Assembly: GCF_018919065.1 (NCBI RefSeq)
Contig: NZ_JAHLQG010000052.1
Coordinates: 1 to 64,000, forward strand
DNA from: Blautia sp. MSJ-9
GTDB taxonomy: Bacteria; Bacillota; Clostridia; Lachnospirales; Lachnospiraceae
Length of the DNA stretch: 64,000 nucleotides
Direction of reading: 5' to 3'
Positions 42,443-51,174 of this stretch are shown here, one piece after another; positions within the stretch are counted from its first letter, which is position 1, and each line of letters starts with the position of its first letter. The position numbers and the translations under genes are program-made. Under the pieces are notes generated by a model that saw only the letters and a program-made list of their open reading frames with translations, was not told the DNA's origin and did not search any database.

Positions 42443-45148
42443 TTACTGTTTTTCAAGTCGTTTCTCTTTCATATATTGTGCCATCTCATCAGAAATATTG
42501 TCAATCAGATAATTCTTACTGCTCTGACGTTTCTCATGCCATTGCTGGCGGATCTGGTTTTCTGTAGCTTTTATTTCGTCACGAAGACCTCTGGCAGACA
42601 TACGGTGAGCACCCTGTCCCATGATAATGATCTGCTCCAGTCCATCGGATGTTGCTACAGTTACCTGATTTTCCCGGCCAATCTTATGGACCGTTTTCTC
42701 AATGTACTGATCCGCTGTCTCAGCTTCTTTGGTGTAGACTACATGGATGTTATGATAAGTGATCACTTCCTCTGCATGGCCTTCTATCTTATAAGCATCA
42801 AATACAAGAATTAACGTACATTTCTTAAAGCCCTGATAGTTGCTCAGAATATCCATCAGTTTTGTCTGAGCTGCATGGAGATTTGCATCTGCCAACTCTT
42901 TTAAATCTTCCCAGGCATAGATGATATTGTAACCGTCTACAAGAAGATATTCTTTTTCTTTCTTCTTAGCAGAAGAACTGTTACGATAATAACTACCGCT
43001 GTCAGATTTTGAAGAAAATGTTCGTTTAAACTGTGGTTCTTTGTAACGCTTGACCGGTCCGAATGTACGCTCGAAAATGGCTTTCAGCTCTTCTTCATCC
43101 TCATAGCTTCCTACGCCGGCATTCCTGGGTGGACGATAACCCGAATCTGTCTGATTGTTACTATTCCTGTTTCCTGCTATACTTTCTTCACTATCCGATA
43201 TGGTACTTCCCAGCTCAGACTCGTCAACCCCTTCCAGGTGCATATAATCCTCTACTTCATACCATGGCACCACAAATCCTGCTCCATGAGCACAGAATAC
43301 AGAACCTGTGGGATTGTCCAGGTCACGTTCGGAATCATATCCAATCTCCGCTACAATCTCATCCTGATTCTGACATGGTGCATAGCCCTTCAATGAACAG
43401 AATAATCTGCCACGTCCCTTTGTATAGGAGGTTACCTGGGTTTGATAATCTCGCATCATTGATACAGGTGCACTGCCTTTCAAAACCATCATATCATCCT
43501 CATCTGCTTCCGGCTGCTGGAAGATTCCATTCATTTTCTGAATGTCAGTCATAGCACGCCCGATCATATCTCCCGGAATCTCAAGTCTGAACTCATAATA
43601 TGGCTCAAGCAGTACACTTTTTGCTTTCTTTAATCCCTGACGCACAGCCCTGTACGTCGCCTGCCGGAAATCGCCTCCCTCTGTGTGTTTCAGATGGGCA
43701 CGCCCTGTGATCAGTGTGATCTGCATATCTGTGATTGGAGAACCGGTCAGTACTCCCGGGTGCTCCCGTTCTTCCAGATGAGTCAGGATCAGTCGCTGCC
43801 AGTTACGGTCCAGCACATCCTCACTGCATGCAGTAAAAAACTGGAGACCGCTTCCCGGTTCTCCCGGTTCCATGAGCAGATGTACCTCAGCATAATGGCG
43901 CAATGGTTCAAAATGTCCCACACCTTCTACCGGTTCCGCAATAGTTTCTTTGTACACGATATTTCCTGTTCCAAATTCTACTGCTACATGGAAACGCTCC
44001 CAGATCAGATGCTTTAATATCTCAATCTGTACCTCTCCCATCAGCATCGCATGGATTTCTCCAAGCTGCTCGTTCCATACAATATGAAGTTCCGGTTCCT
44101 CCTCTTCCAGCTCTTTGAGTTTCTTTAGCATCTGGTGTACATCACAGTCCTCAGGAAGCAGAATTCTGTAGTTAAGAACAGGTTCCAGAACCGGCATCTC
44201 GGATTCCTGCTCTATTCCAAATCCCTGTCCTGGATGTGTCTGGGAAAGACCTGTCACTGCACAGATAGTTCCTGCAGGTGCCTCCTTTGCAAGCTCAAAT
44301 TTCGCACCGGAATAGATACGGATCTGATCCGCTTTCTCTGTATCTGTAAGAAGTTCCTTTACCTTCAATGTTCCTCCGGTGATTTTCATATAGCTTAAAC
44401 GATTGCCCTGATCGTCTCTGGCAATCTTGAATACTTTTGCACCAAACTCTGAAGGATATTCTGGTGTCTCACAGTATTTTTCCAACCCATGAAGGAATTC
44501 TTCTACCCCTGTCATTTTCAGAGCAGAACCAAAGAAACATGGGAAAAGTTTTCGCTCCCTGATCACTTTTTGGATATCTTCTGTTGAAATCTCTTCCGTT
44601 TCCAGGTATTTTTCAAGCAGTTCCTCATCACAGACAGAAACATCTTCCAGAAACTGAGACTGCAGATCTGATTTTTCCCAGGTGAAATCAACGCAATTAT
44701 CACTTAATCGCTTCTTTAATTCTGCCAGAAGTTTCTCTTTATCAGTTCCGTCCTGATCCATTTTATTGATAAACAGAAATGTAGGGATCTGGTATCTTGC
44801 CAGAAGTCTCCATAAGGTCATGGTATGCCCCTGCACACCATCTGCACCATTGATCACAAGAATTGCATAATCCAGAACCTGCAGTGTCCTCTCCATCTCT
44901 GCCGAGAAATCCACATGTCCCGGCGTATCCAAAAGAGTTATCCCCCTGTTCCCCAGTTCAAACTCTGCCTGTTTGGAAAAAATCGTGATTCCGCGCTCCC
45001 GCTCCAGGTTATAAGTGTCCAGATACGCATCCTTATGATCCACACGCCCCAGCTTACGGATTTTTCCCGTTAAATATAAAATTCCCTCCGACAACGTAGT
45101 CTTACCTGCATCTACGTGGGCAAGGATACCTACAACAAGTTTCTCCAT
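42443..45148 (-). CDS. TetM-like ribosomal GTPase fused to a Rae1/YacP-type NYN nuclease domain
   Basis: A 901-residue protein with two parts. Residues 1 to about 640 form an EF-G-like ribosome-protection GTPase: G1 AHVDAGKTT (10-18), RGIT (52-55), DTPGH (74-78) and NKMD (128-131), then domains II-V, with LLEPYYEFRLEIP and an RPP-style SYTKGRGRLFCSLKGY. The domain IV loop that in Tet(M) carries Ser-Pro-Val (508-510) reads Leu-Lys-His here, so tetracycline rescue is doubtful. After a Ser/Asn-rich linker (about 645-730), residues about 733-870 match YacP/Rae1, the nuclease of Bacillus that cuts mRNA in the ribosomal A site: VDGYN (D738), VFDAY, TKEAETADQYIEK and ATSDGLEQ with its acidic residues. 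The product probably binds and acts on stalled ribosomes. Cotranscribed with greA. Confidence 0.88.
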   Translation of the reverse strand: MEKLVVGILAHVDAGKTTLSEGILYLTGKIRKLGRVDHKDAYLDTYNLERERGITIFSKQAEFELGNRGITLLDTPGHVDFSAEMERTLQVLDYAILVINGADGVQGHTMTLWRLLARYQIPTFLFINKMDQDGTDKEKLLAELKKRLSDNCVDFTWEKSDLQSQFLEDVSVCDEELLEKYLETEEISTEDIQKVIRERKLFPCFFGSALKMTGVEEFLHGLEKYCETPEYPSEFGAKVFKIARDDQGNRLSYMKITGGTLKVKELLTDTEKADQIRIYSGAKFELAKEAPAGTICAVTGLSQTHPGQGFGIEQESEMPVLEPVLNYRILLPEDCDVHQMLKKLKELEEEEPELHIVWNEQLGEIHAMLMGEVQIEILKHLIWERFHVAVEFGTGNIVYKETIAEPVEGVGHFEPLRHYAEVHLLMEPGEPGSGLQFFTACSEDVLDRNWQRLILTHLEEREHPGVLTGSPITDMQITLITGRAHLKHTEGGDFRQATYRAVRQGLKKAKSVLLEPYYEFRLEIPGDMIGRAMTDIQKMNGIFQQPEADEDDMMVLKGSAPVSMMRDYQTQVTSYTKGRGRLFCSLKGYAPCQNQDEIVAEIGYDSERDLDNPTGSVFCAHGAGFVVPWYEVEDYMHLEGVDESELGSTISDSEESIAGNRNSNNQTDSGYRPPRNAGVGSYEDEEELKAIFERTFGPVKRYKEPQFKRTFSSKSDSGSYYRNSSSAKKKEKEYLLVDGYNIIYAWEDLKELADANLHAAQTKLMDILSNYQGFKKCTLILVFDAYKIEGHAEEVITYHNIHVVYTKEAETADQYIEKTVHKIGRENQVTVATSDGLEQIIIMGQGAHRMSARGLRDEIKATENQIRQQWHEKRQSSKNYLIDNISDEMAQYMKEKRLEKQ

Positions 45149-45368
45149 AGTATATTTAGAACTCCTTTTTTCTTATGAATAATCAGTATATATTTTTTAA
45201 CGTTCTATCTGTCAGCTTTATCAGTTAATTATTTTAACATACTGATATAGAGAAATCCAATAGAGTTCTGCTATTATACGTTCATTTATTTCATATCACA
45301 ATTAATTTTAAGCTCCATATTCAAGGCATTTTATATTTTTTTATTTTATAAATTGTATAGAAACTTTT

Positions 45369-45722
45369 TTATTCCTTATGTGTCCCTCTGACTACTTTGA
45401 TTCCACGTTCTTCTATCATATTACAGATCTGTGTCATCCTTGGACATTCATGCTTTCCATCCGGGAGACGACAGACACCAACGTGGATGGTACTGATTTT
45501 TTCACTGACCAGTCTGTCTATCTTTTCCAGGATTCCTTTGTCTTCTATGGGGTCTGTCGGGTTGGCGTCTTTGCATCCATTGCAGGTCATCATTGCTGCC
45601 AGACAGGTATCTTCCGGATAATCCTGAAAGAAATCAGTTCTGTTCTGAAATGCTGTCAGGCATCCGACTCTGGCGCATACATTATTAGAATGAATACACG
45701 TCAAAATTCCTATTTTATTCAT
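45369..45722 (-). CDS. CGGC domain-containing protein
   Basis: A 117-residue Cys-rich soluble protein of the CGGC (DUF1847) group, thought to bind metal. Cysteines lie in GILTCIHSNNVCARVGC, TCNGCKDANP, VGVCRLPDGKHECPRM and QICNM. The start at 45722 has TGGAGG upstream; an in-frame extension to 45827 crosses into the ABC transporter gene and is rejected. It follows the vitamin B12 transporter genes on the same strand. The hairpin between them has a poor T-tail, so some read-through could bring it under the same riboswitch. The function is not known. Confidence 0.75.
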   Translation of the reverse strand: MNKIGILTCIHSNNVCARVGCLTAFQNRTDFFQDYPEDTCLAAMMTCNGCKDANPTDPIEDKGILEKIDRLVSEKISTIHVGVCRLPDGKHECPRMTQICNMIEERGIKVVRGTHKE

Positions 45723-45742
45723 CTTTTTCCTCCATATATAGC

Positions 45743-45776
45743 AGGCCAGAGTCAAAAATTTTCCTGACTCTGGCCT
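45743..45776 (-). terminator. Hairpin after btuD, weak terminator or stabiliser
   Basis: AGGCCAGAGTCA (45743-45754) pairs perfectly with TGACTCTGGCCT (45765-45776), 14 bases past the btuD stop. The minus-strand tail TGCTATATATGG is not a T-run. Confidence 0.5.
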
Positions 45777-45789
45777 GTCAATTCTCATA

Positions 45790-46545
45790 TTATAAAAATA
45801 AAATATGCATCTTCCCGCGGCTGTCATTTACCACTTCCGAATCTACCTGGTAAATCCTTTTGATCAGCTCCGGAGTGAGTACTTCCTGTGGAGTTCCATA
45901 TCCTTCCAGCACACCATCTTTCAATACATAAATCTTATCGCAGTATGCCGCCGCAATATTCAGATCATGGATAGCTGATATTACAGTTACGTTAAGTTTC
46001 TTTACCAGTTCCATCAGCATGATCTGATGTGTGATATCCAGATGGTTAGTCGGCTCATCAAGGATCAGTGCAGGTGTCTGCTGTGCAAGTGCTCTTGCCA
46101 GAATAACCCTCTGCTGCTCTCCACCTGACAGCGTAGAAAATGTGCGATCCGCAAATGCATCCATCTGTACCGTTTTCAGTGCTTCTTCAACAATCCGGTA
46201 ATCTTTTGCATTATCCCGTTCCAATGCTTTCTTATGAGGTGCACGTCCCATCAACACGACTTCCCGTACGGTAAAATCAAAGTTGTAGTAATTGTGCTGT
46301 GCCACAACTGCCATTTTTCTGGCGGAGCTTTTTACGCTCATGGAATGGAGTTCTTCGCCGTCCAGATAAACGGCACCTGCATCTGGTTTCAGGATACGGT
46401 AGATGCATTTTAATAATGTAGATTTTCCGCTTCCGTTTGGTCCGATGATTCCTACCAGTTCCTTATCCTTTGACTCTATGGAAATTCCCTTCAGTATCTG
46501 TCTGGCGTGAAATCCAACCTGAATATCTTTTGTAGTAATCTTCAT
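45790..46545 (-). CDS. btuD: ABC transporter ATPase, BtuD/FecE type
   Basis: A 251-residue ATPase of the iron-siderophore/B12 importer class. Walker A GPNGSGKST is near 35-43, the signature LSGGEQQRV and Walker B ALILDEPTNHLD follow, then the SAIHDLNIA switch histidine. It shares a boundary base with the permease gene upstream (46545), so the two are translationally coupled. The cobalamin riboswitch in front of the first gene makes a corrinoid the likely cargo. Confidence 0.9.
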   Translation of the reverse strand: MKITTKDIQVGFHARQILKGISIESKDKELVGIIGPNGSGKSTLLKCIYRILKPDAGAVYLDGEELHSMSVKSSARKMAVVAQHNYYNFDFTVREVVLMGRAPHKKALERDNAKDYRIVEEALKTVQMDAFADRTFSTLSGGEQQRVILARALAQQTPALILDEPTNHLDITHQIMLMELVKKLNVTVISAIHDLNIAAAYCDKIYVLKDGVLEGYGTPQEVLTPELIKRIYQVDSEVVNDSRGKMHILFL

Positions 46546-47630
46546 TACTTGCTACCTCCAAATCCATAGGATTTCCGCACAAGCAGATAAATAAAGCATG
46601 GAGCACCGATAATTGATACCAGCACACCAATCGGCATCTCAGAATTCTTCAGGATCACACGACATGCCACATCACACCAGATCAGAAAAGACGCGCCAAG
46701 AAGTGCGCTCAGTGGAAGTAATCTTCTGTGGTCAGTTCCAAACAGAATCCTGACTACATGAGGAATCACAAGTCCTACAAATCCAATCACGCCAGCACAA
46801 TATACTGCAAATCCAATCATTACAGAAGCAACGATCAGGTAAAATGTTCTCAATCTGTGTAAATCTGTTCCAAGTGTGATAGAAACTTCATCTCCCAAAA
46901 GCATCAGATTCAGGTTTCGATACTGCGTCCAGAAGATGACCACACATATCAGAGTAACCGGAAGCATCACACCTACTCTGGCCCAGCTTGCCCCTGCAAG
47001 ACTTCCCATGCTCCATTTCATAACTTCCGTAGCTGCATTTTTGTCATTCGTAATGTAAATAACAAAATTTGAAAAAGCAGAGCACACCGCACTGACCGCC
47101 ATTCCGGCAAGGATCAGCTTAGCTGATGTTGCCTTTCCTCCCATATTTGCAATAGCAATAACTGCAAAGGAGGTAATCATTGCGCCAATAAAAGCAGTAA
47201 CTCCAACAGAATTTCCGCCAAGAAAGCTTCCAATTCCAAGCATGATTGCCAGCGTTGCGCCAAGAGATGCACCGGATGAAATACCCAGTACATAAGGATC
47301 TGCCAGCGGGTTCTGCACGATCGCCTGCATTACTACGCCGCATACAGAAAGAGCCATTCCAACTGCCAGAGCCAGCAGGACTCTGGGCAGTCGGATCAGC
47401 CATACAACATCGTGAATTGCACCTTCTGCATAGGCAGACAGACTTTTTATATGAAATAATTTATAAACAATGACACTGTACACATCCTTCAGCGACAGAT
47501 CAGCATTACCAAAAGTAATCGCCGCAAGTATGGAAAAAATAAGAAATCCGGCAAGCCCGATGAGGACTGCCACATACATGGATGCTCTGAACACATTGCC
47601 TTTTTTTGTCTGTGAAACCTGTTCTTTCAC
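46545..47630 (-). CDS. btuC: ABC transporter permease, BtuC/FecD type
   Basis: A 361-residue permease with about ten membrane helices and family motifs RLPRVLLALAVGMALSVCG, QAIVQNPLADPYVLGISSGAS and GFVGLVIPHVVRILFGTDHR, the last containing the ATPase-contacting region. It probably imports cobalamin or cobinamide, judged from the riboswitch. The gene starts 14 bases past the stop of the binding-protein gene. Confidence 0.92.
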   Translation of the reverse strand: MKEQVSQTKKGNVFRASMYVAVLIGLAGFLIFSILAAITFGNADLSLKDVYSVIVYKLFHIKSLSAYAEGAIHDVVWLIRLPRVLLALAVGMALSVCGVVMQAIVQNPLADPYVLGISSGASLGATLAIMLGIGSFLGGNSVGVTAFIGAMITSFAVIAIANMGGKATSAKLILAGMAVSAVCSAFSNFVIYITNDKNAATEVMKWSMGSLAGASWARVGVMLPVTLICVVIFWTQYRNLNLMLLGDEVSITLGTDLHRLRTFYLIVASVMIGFAVYCAGVIGFVGLVIPHVVRILFGTDHRRLLPLSALLGASFLIWCDVACRVILKNSEMPIGVLVSIIGAPCFIYLLVRKSYGFGGSK

Positions 47631-47644
47631 TGTATTTTCCTCAA

Positions 47645-48751
47645 TCAGTCAAGATTAACGTCTGGATATAATCCTTTTGCAAATGTTTCGATTCCATCCT
47701 GTGTACGTGTTGCACTTGCATACATCTCGCTGAGCATGATCGGATAAACACGACCGTTCTTTACAGCGTCAAGACTCTGAAGTGCTTCGTCATCCTGAAT
47801 AACTGCAAGCTGGTCATTCTTAACTGTTTCTGGATCATCTCCTGCATATGGCATATATACTACGAAAATTACGTCAGGATTTGCTGCAATAATATCTTCT
47901 TTTCCAACTGTAGAAGCATCCAGGTTTGCCAGAGTCGCACCTAACTGTGTTACCATATCTCCACCAAGGCTCTTTGCACCATAGTTTGTGATATCTTCTC
48001 CAAGAGGTTCCAAAACCATTACGCTTGGTTTCTCTTCTACATCTGCTGTTGCTGTAAGAGTTTTATCGATCACTGCCTTTGCATCATCTACGATTGCCTG
48101 TGCTTTGTCCTGTACATCAAAAATCTTTCCAAGGTTTAAAATATCTGTAAATTCATTTTCCAGAGTTCTGTCTCCGTCAGGGCGTGTGTTTGTGTTGTAA
48201 TAGGTGTTGCAGCCTTTGTCGATCCAGTCTGTTACATTTCCGAGGTTTTTATCAGAGAACAGGGAACTCCAGGATAAGATCATGTCTGGCTCCAACATCG
48301 TTACAGTCTCAAGGGATGGGGTAAATTCATCAAGATAATTTGTTTTAGAGAATGCTTCTTTGAGATCATCCGGAACTTCATTATCAAGACCCGCTGTAGC
48401 TACAAGGCGGTCTTCCAGTCCAAGTTTCAGCATAGTTTCAATGCTTCCCTGATATACAGCAAGAACTTTCTCCGGTGCCTTTTCATAGGTTGTTTCAATT
48501 TCATTTCCATCATAATCATAGGTTGTGATGGTCAGAGGATATTCTGTCTTTGTACCTTCTGCGTCTGCTGTTTTATCTGCATCTGCTGAATCCTGTGCGT
48601 CTGCATCTGCATCTGCTGCCGGCTGGTTGTCCTCTTTGATCGTCTCAGAGTCTGCTCTCTCTGCTGCAAAAGCTGCCGGAGCTGCGGAAACTACCATAGC
48701 TGCTGCCATCATAATTGCCATAATTTTTGTAGATAAATACCTGTTTTTCAT
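47645..48751 (-). CDS. btuF: Corrinoid-binding protein, BtuF-like
   Basis: A 368-residue class III binding protein. The signal peptide (about 1-29, AFA cleavage) has no lipobox cysteine. It is followed by a 40-residue spacer made mostly of Ala and Asp, then two lobes (PEKVLAVYQGSIETMLKLGLEDRLVA; MLEPDMILSW; NPDVIFVVYMPYAGDD) joined by a long helix, as in BtuF/FecB. The cobalamin riboswitch upstream is the basis for naming the ligand; without it a siderophore or haem would be equally likely. Confidence 0.85.
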   Translation of the reverse strand: MKNRYLSTKIMAIMMAAAMVVSAAPAAFAAERADSETIKEDNQPAADADADAQDSADADKTADAEGTKTEYPLTITTYDYDGNEIETTYEKAPEKVLAVYQGSIETMLKLGLEDRLVATAGLDNEVPDDLKEAFSKTNYLDEFTPSLETVTMLEPDMILSWSSLFSDKNLGNVTDWIDKGCNTYYNTNTRPDGDRTLENEFTDILNLGKIFDVQDKAQAIVDDAKAVIDKTLTATADVEEKPSVMVLEPLGEDITNYGAKSLGGDMVTQLGATLANLDASTVGKEDIIAANPDVIFVVYMPYAGDDPETVKNDQLAVIQDDEALQSLDAVKNGRVYPIMLSEMYASATRTQDGIETFAKGLYPDVNLD

Positions 48752-48877
48752 TTGACTTCCTCTCTTTTCGTATATGTCGTTTACTTGTTCGTGTAACCGA
48801 AAAGATGGGACTTCAGAAAAAGTAAAATAGAAGTGATAAAAATAACGGATACTTTTTACGGAAGCTCCTTCTTTACA

Positions 48878-49110
48878 CTGTCAGGCAGGTTTCCTGACTC
48901 ACAGATCACAAAAAGTTTCCACAAAATAAAAACTGATACAACATCCATGCTTCAGCAGTTCATGAATGTTGTATCAGAAATATTTCCAGATACTCTCTGG
49001 CAGCCGGATTCCGCCTTCTCACATATTTATGCAATGACATATTACAATCCCGCTTTTTTCTGTATACAGTGGCCGCAACCGTTCAGGCATTTCACCTGAT
49101 TCCCTCTCAC
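48878..49110 (-). ncRNA. Cobalamin riboswitch controlling btuFCD
   Basis: On the minus strand the conserved blocks appear in order: AGGGAATCAGGTGAAATGCC, then GCGGCCACTGTA (B12-box-like GCCACTG) and, nearer the gene, GAGTCAGGAAACCTGCCTGA. These are the core elements of the AdoCbl riboswitch family. Between them is an extra long hairpin, CTGATACAACAT (48933-48944) with ATGTTGTATCAG (48966-48977), that makes the element about 230 bases. It lies about 130 bases before btuF and should turn the transporter down when cobalamin is plentiful. Confidence 0.85.
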
Positions 49111-49220
49111 ATTATCATACACAGAATCTGCATATGATAATGTTCACTTAACAGCTATTCAATTACGCTGATATAATTTTAGCACACTGCATTTATAATT
49201 ACAACTATATTCGAGACACA

Positions 49221-49871
49221 TCAAAATTCTTTCTTCTCCATAAGCCGTACACTACCCCCATAAGATCCCATATATACAATTACTGTAAACAATACAGCTC
49301 CGGCCAATACCATTCCCCGGTTCAGTCCATTCAGCCATGCATCGACTGCGTCTGCTGAAAGTCCAATTGTTTTTATCAGACTATAAACTACGGCAATTAT
49401 AATAGCCCACATGACCATTGCAATATAACGTCCTTTTTCCGCTCCAAAATGTATTACAAGCGGGAGTGATGCCGTCAACATAAGAAGTGCCAGTGGAATG
49501 TATATCAGGCTGTCGATGATAGTCTCACTCAGGTCCCCCTGAAGCTCTGCCACGCCTTTGCAGATCACTCCCGTTATCGTTGTAATTCCCCACGCTGCAG
49601 CCGTAAGCCCTGCTCCCAGCAGATATTTCTCTGCCACATATTGTTTTCTGGTAACCGGCAAGGTCATAAGAAATGCAAGACCATTATCAAACTCATCATA
49701 ACTTATAGTCGTAATGGCAAAAATTGCTGTGACAAACGTAAAATATCCTGCAGCAAAACTGCTACTTCCGCTTCCTGCCAGATTCAGGATGACTCCCATT
49801 ACAATAACCAAGATAAAAAACTGTTTCTGCTGTTTCATCAGTTCTATATCCTTTACAAATAATCCCTTCAT
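49221..49871 (-). CDS. ABC-2 type transporter permease
   Basis: A 216-residue membrane protein with six predicted helices, of the small ABC-2 permease type found in GntR-regulated Ytr/Bcr-like operons. A cytosolic N-terminus MKGLFVKDIELMKQQKQFF precedes the first helix, and FVTAIFAITTISYDEFDNGLAFLMTLPVTRKQYV is typical of the group. It overlaps the ATPase gene by four bases (ATGA). Likely an efflux system for a cell-wall-active compound; the substrate is unknown. Confidence 0.85.
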   Translation of the reverse strand: MKGLFVKDIELMKQQKQFFILVIVMGVILNLAGSGSSSFAAGYFTFVTAIFAITTISYDEFDNGLAFLMTLPVTRKQYVAEKYLLGAGLTAAAWGITTITGVICKGVAELQGDLSETIIDSLIYIPLALLMLTASLPLVIHFGAEKGRYIAMVMWAIIIAVVYSLIKTIGLSADAVDAWLNGLNRGMVLAGAVLFTVIVYMGSYGGSVRLMEKKEF

Positions 49872-50713
49872 ACCTGTTCCTCCATCATCACTACCAGATC
49901 ATCAATCTTTCCATTCTCAATTACAACATCCGGGTAATTTTCCATATAAAATTGTTTCTGGTTTGTCAGACACCTGTATCCATAAGCTTCTTTCCGGATC
50001 TTAATAAGGTATTGCTGATCCAGTTTTTCGTACTCTTCTTCTGAAACCTTAAGAACTGCATAATCTGACAGCAGTACATCTGTATCCTCATGAAGGATAA
50101 TTTTTCCGGCATGGATCATATAAAAATCATCACAAAGACTCTCCAGATCTGATGAAATATGCGAACTGATCAGAATCGAACTGCTTTCATTTTCTTCCAT
50201 ATATTCTCTCAGCATGTTCAGCACCTCATCCCTGGCAATCACATCCAGACCAACTGTAGGTTCATCCAGAATCAGCAGTTCTGCCTTATGGCTTAATGCT
50301 GCCAGTACTTTAAACTTTGCTTTCATACCAGTGGAAAACTCTTTAATTTTCTTGTCTGTGGACAGATTGAATCTCCTGCACTGCTGCAGAAATTTCTCTC
50401 TGTCAAAATCTGGATATATGCTTTTCATAATATTTGCCACGCCCTCTGCTGTCAGATACATACTGAAGCCTGAATCTGCAAAAACAACTCCCAGTTTCTG
50501 CTTATCCTCCGGCTTAAGCTCTTCTGCTTTTTTCCCAAAGACCTTTATCTCTCCGCCATCCGGATGAACCAGGCCAAGCAAAGCTTTAAATGTGGTGGAT
50601 TTCCCGGAACCATTTCTTCCAATAAGTCCTGTAATCATCCCAGGCTGTACTTCCATAGAACAGTCCAGCGAAAAACCTCTATAATGTTTCTGAAAATGAC
50701 TGATTTTCAACAT
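49868..50713 (-). CDS. ABC transporter ATPase of the GntR-regulated exporter
   Basis: A 281-residue ATPase. Walker A GRNGSGKST is near 36-44, the signature-like EFSTGMKAKFKVLAAL is atypical but common in this subgroup, and Walker B LLILDEPTVGLD and the SSHISSDLE switch follow. The C-terminal third is a group-specific extension. It sits between the regulator gene (3-base gap) and the permease gene (4-base overlap), so the three form one operon under the promoter at 51112-51140. Confidence 0.92.
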   Translation of the reverse strand: MLKISHFQKHYRGFSLDCSMEVQPGMITGLIGRNGSGKSTTFKALLGLVHPDGGEIKVFGKKAEELKPEDKQKLGVVFADSGFSMYLTAEGVANIMKSIYPDFDREKFLQQCRRFNLSTDKKIKEFSTGMKAKFKVLAALSHKAELLILDEPTVGLDVIARDEVLNMLREYMEENESSSILISSHISSDLESLCDDFYMIHAGKIILHEDTDVLLSDYAVLKVSEEEYEKLDQQYLIKIRKEAYGYRCLTNQKQFYMENYPDVVIENGKIDDLVVMMEEQV

Positions 50714-50716
50714 GTC

Positions 50717-51088
50717 TTAGTCCTCCATGATCATTTCAAAAAGATTTCTGATTTCCTCATCGTTCAGTCCACATCTTCTGCCCTTCATGATTGCCTGCTC
50801 CAGATCATGTTCTACTTCTTTGAGCTGTTCTTCCCTCATCAGGTTTTTATTTGTGGCTGCAACGTAGGTTCCTTTTCCATGAACAGTGACGGTAAATCCC
50901 TCTTCTTCCAGATTGTCGTAGGCTTTCTTCACAGTCAGGGCACTGATCTTCAACTCCTTTGACAGACTGCGTACTGAAGGTAATACAGTGTCCGGCTGTA
51001 ACTCTCCTCTGATAATCGCAGACTTAATCTGGTCTATGATCTGTTCATAAATAGGTACCATGGATGAATTATTGATTATAATATGCAT
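50717..51088 (-). CDS. GntR family regulator, YtrA type
   Basis: A 123-residue one-domain GntR regulator: winged helix from about 5 to 75 (YEQIIDQIKSAIIRGELQPDTVLPSVRSLSKELKIS is read across it) and a short helical C-terminus for dimerisation instead of a ligand domain. The start at 51088 (MHIIINNSS) has GGAGGAG before it, in preference to 51103. It heads the exporter operon and probably binds the inverted repeat that overlaps its own promoter. Confidence 0.9.
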   Translation of the reverse strand: MHIIINNSSMVPIYEQIIDQIKSAIIRGELQPDTVLPSVRSLSKELKISALTVKKAYDNLEEEGFTVTVHGKGTYVAATNKNLMREEQLKEVEHDLEQAIMKGRRCGLNDEEIRNLFEMIMED

Positions 51089-51108
51089 ATGTTTCTCCTC
51101 CATCTACA

Positions 51109-51155
51109 AACAGTATATAACAGCATATAACTGTTGTCAACTGTTTTATACTGTT
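51109..51155 (-). promoter_or_regulatory. Promoter and operator of the GntR-ABC operon
   Basis: TTGACA (51135-51140), 17 bases and TATACT (51112-51117) on the minus strand form a near-consensus promoter. Arms AACAGTATA (51109-51117) and TATACTGTT (51147-51155), with inner AACAG/CTGTT repeats, cover it, the layout expected for a YtrA-type operator. Confidence 0.75.
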
Positions 51156-51174
51156 ATATTTCATCTGTTTAAAG

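Noticed and set aside
42443-45148. Calling this gene a tetracycline resistance determinant
   Set aside because: The fold is that of ribosome-protection proteins, but the Ser-Pro-Val tip is absent, the gene lies in a core-like context with greA and it carries an NYN domain. Resistance cannot be claimed from sequence.
45790-48751. Iron-siderophore transporter
   Set aside because: Protein families alone would allow it, but the cobalamin riboswitch upstream makes a corrinoid the better call.
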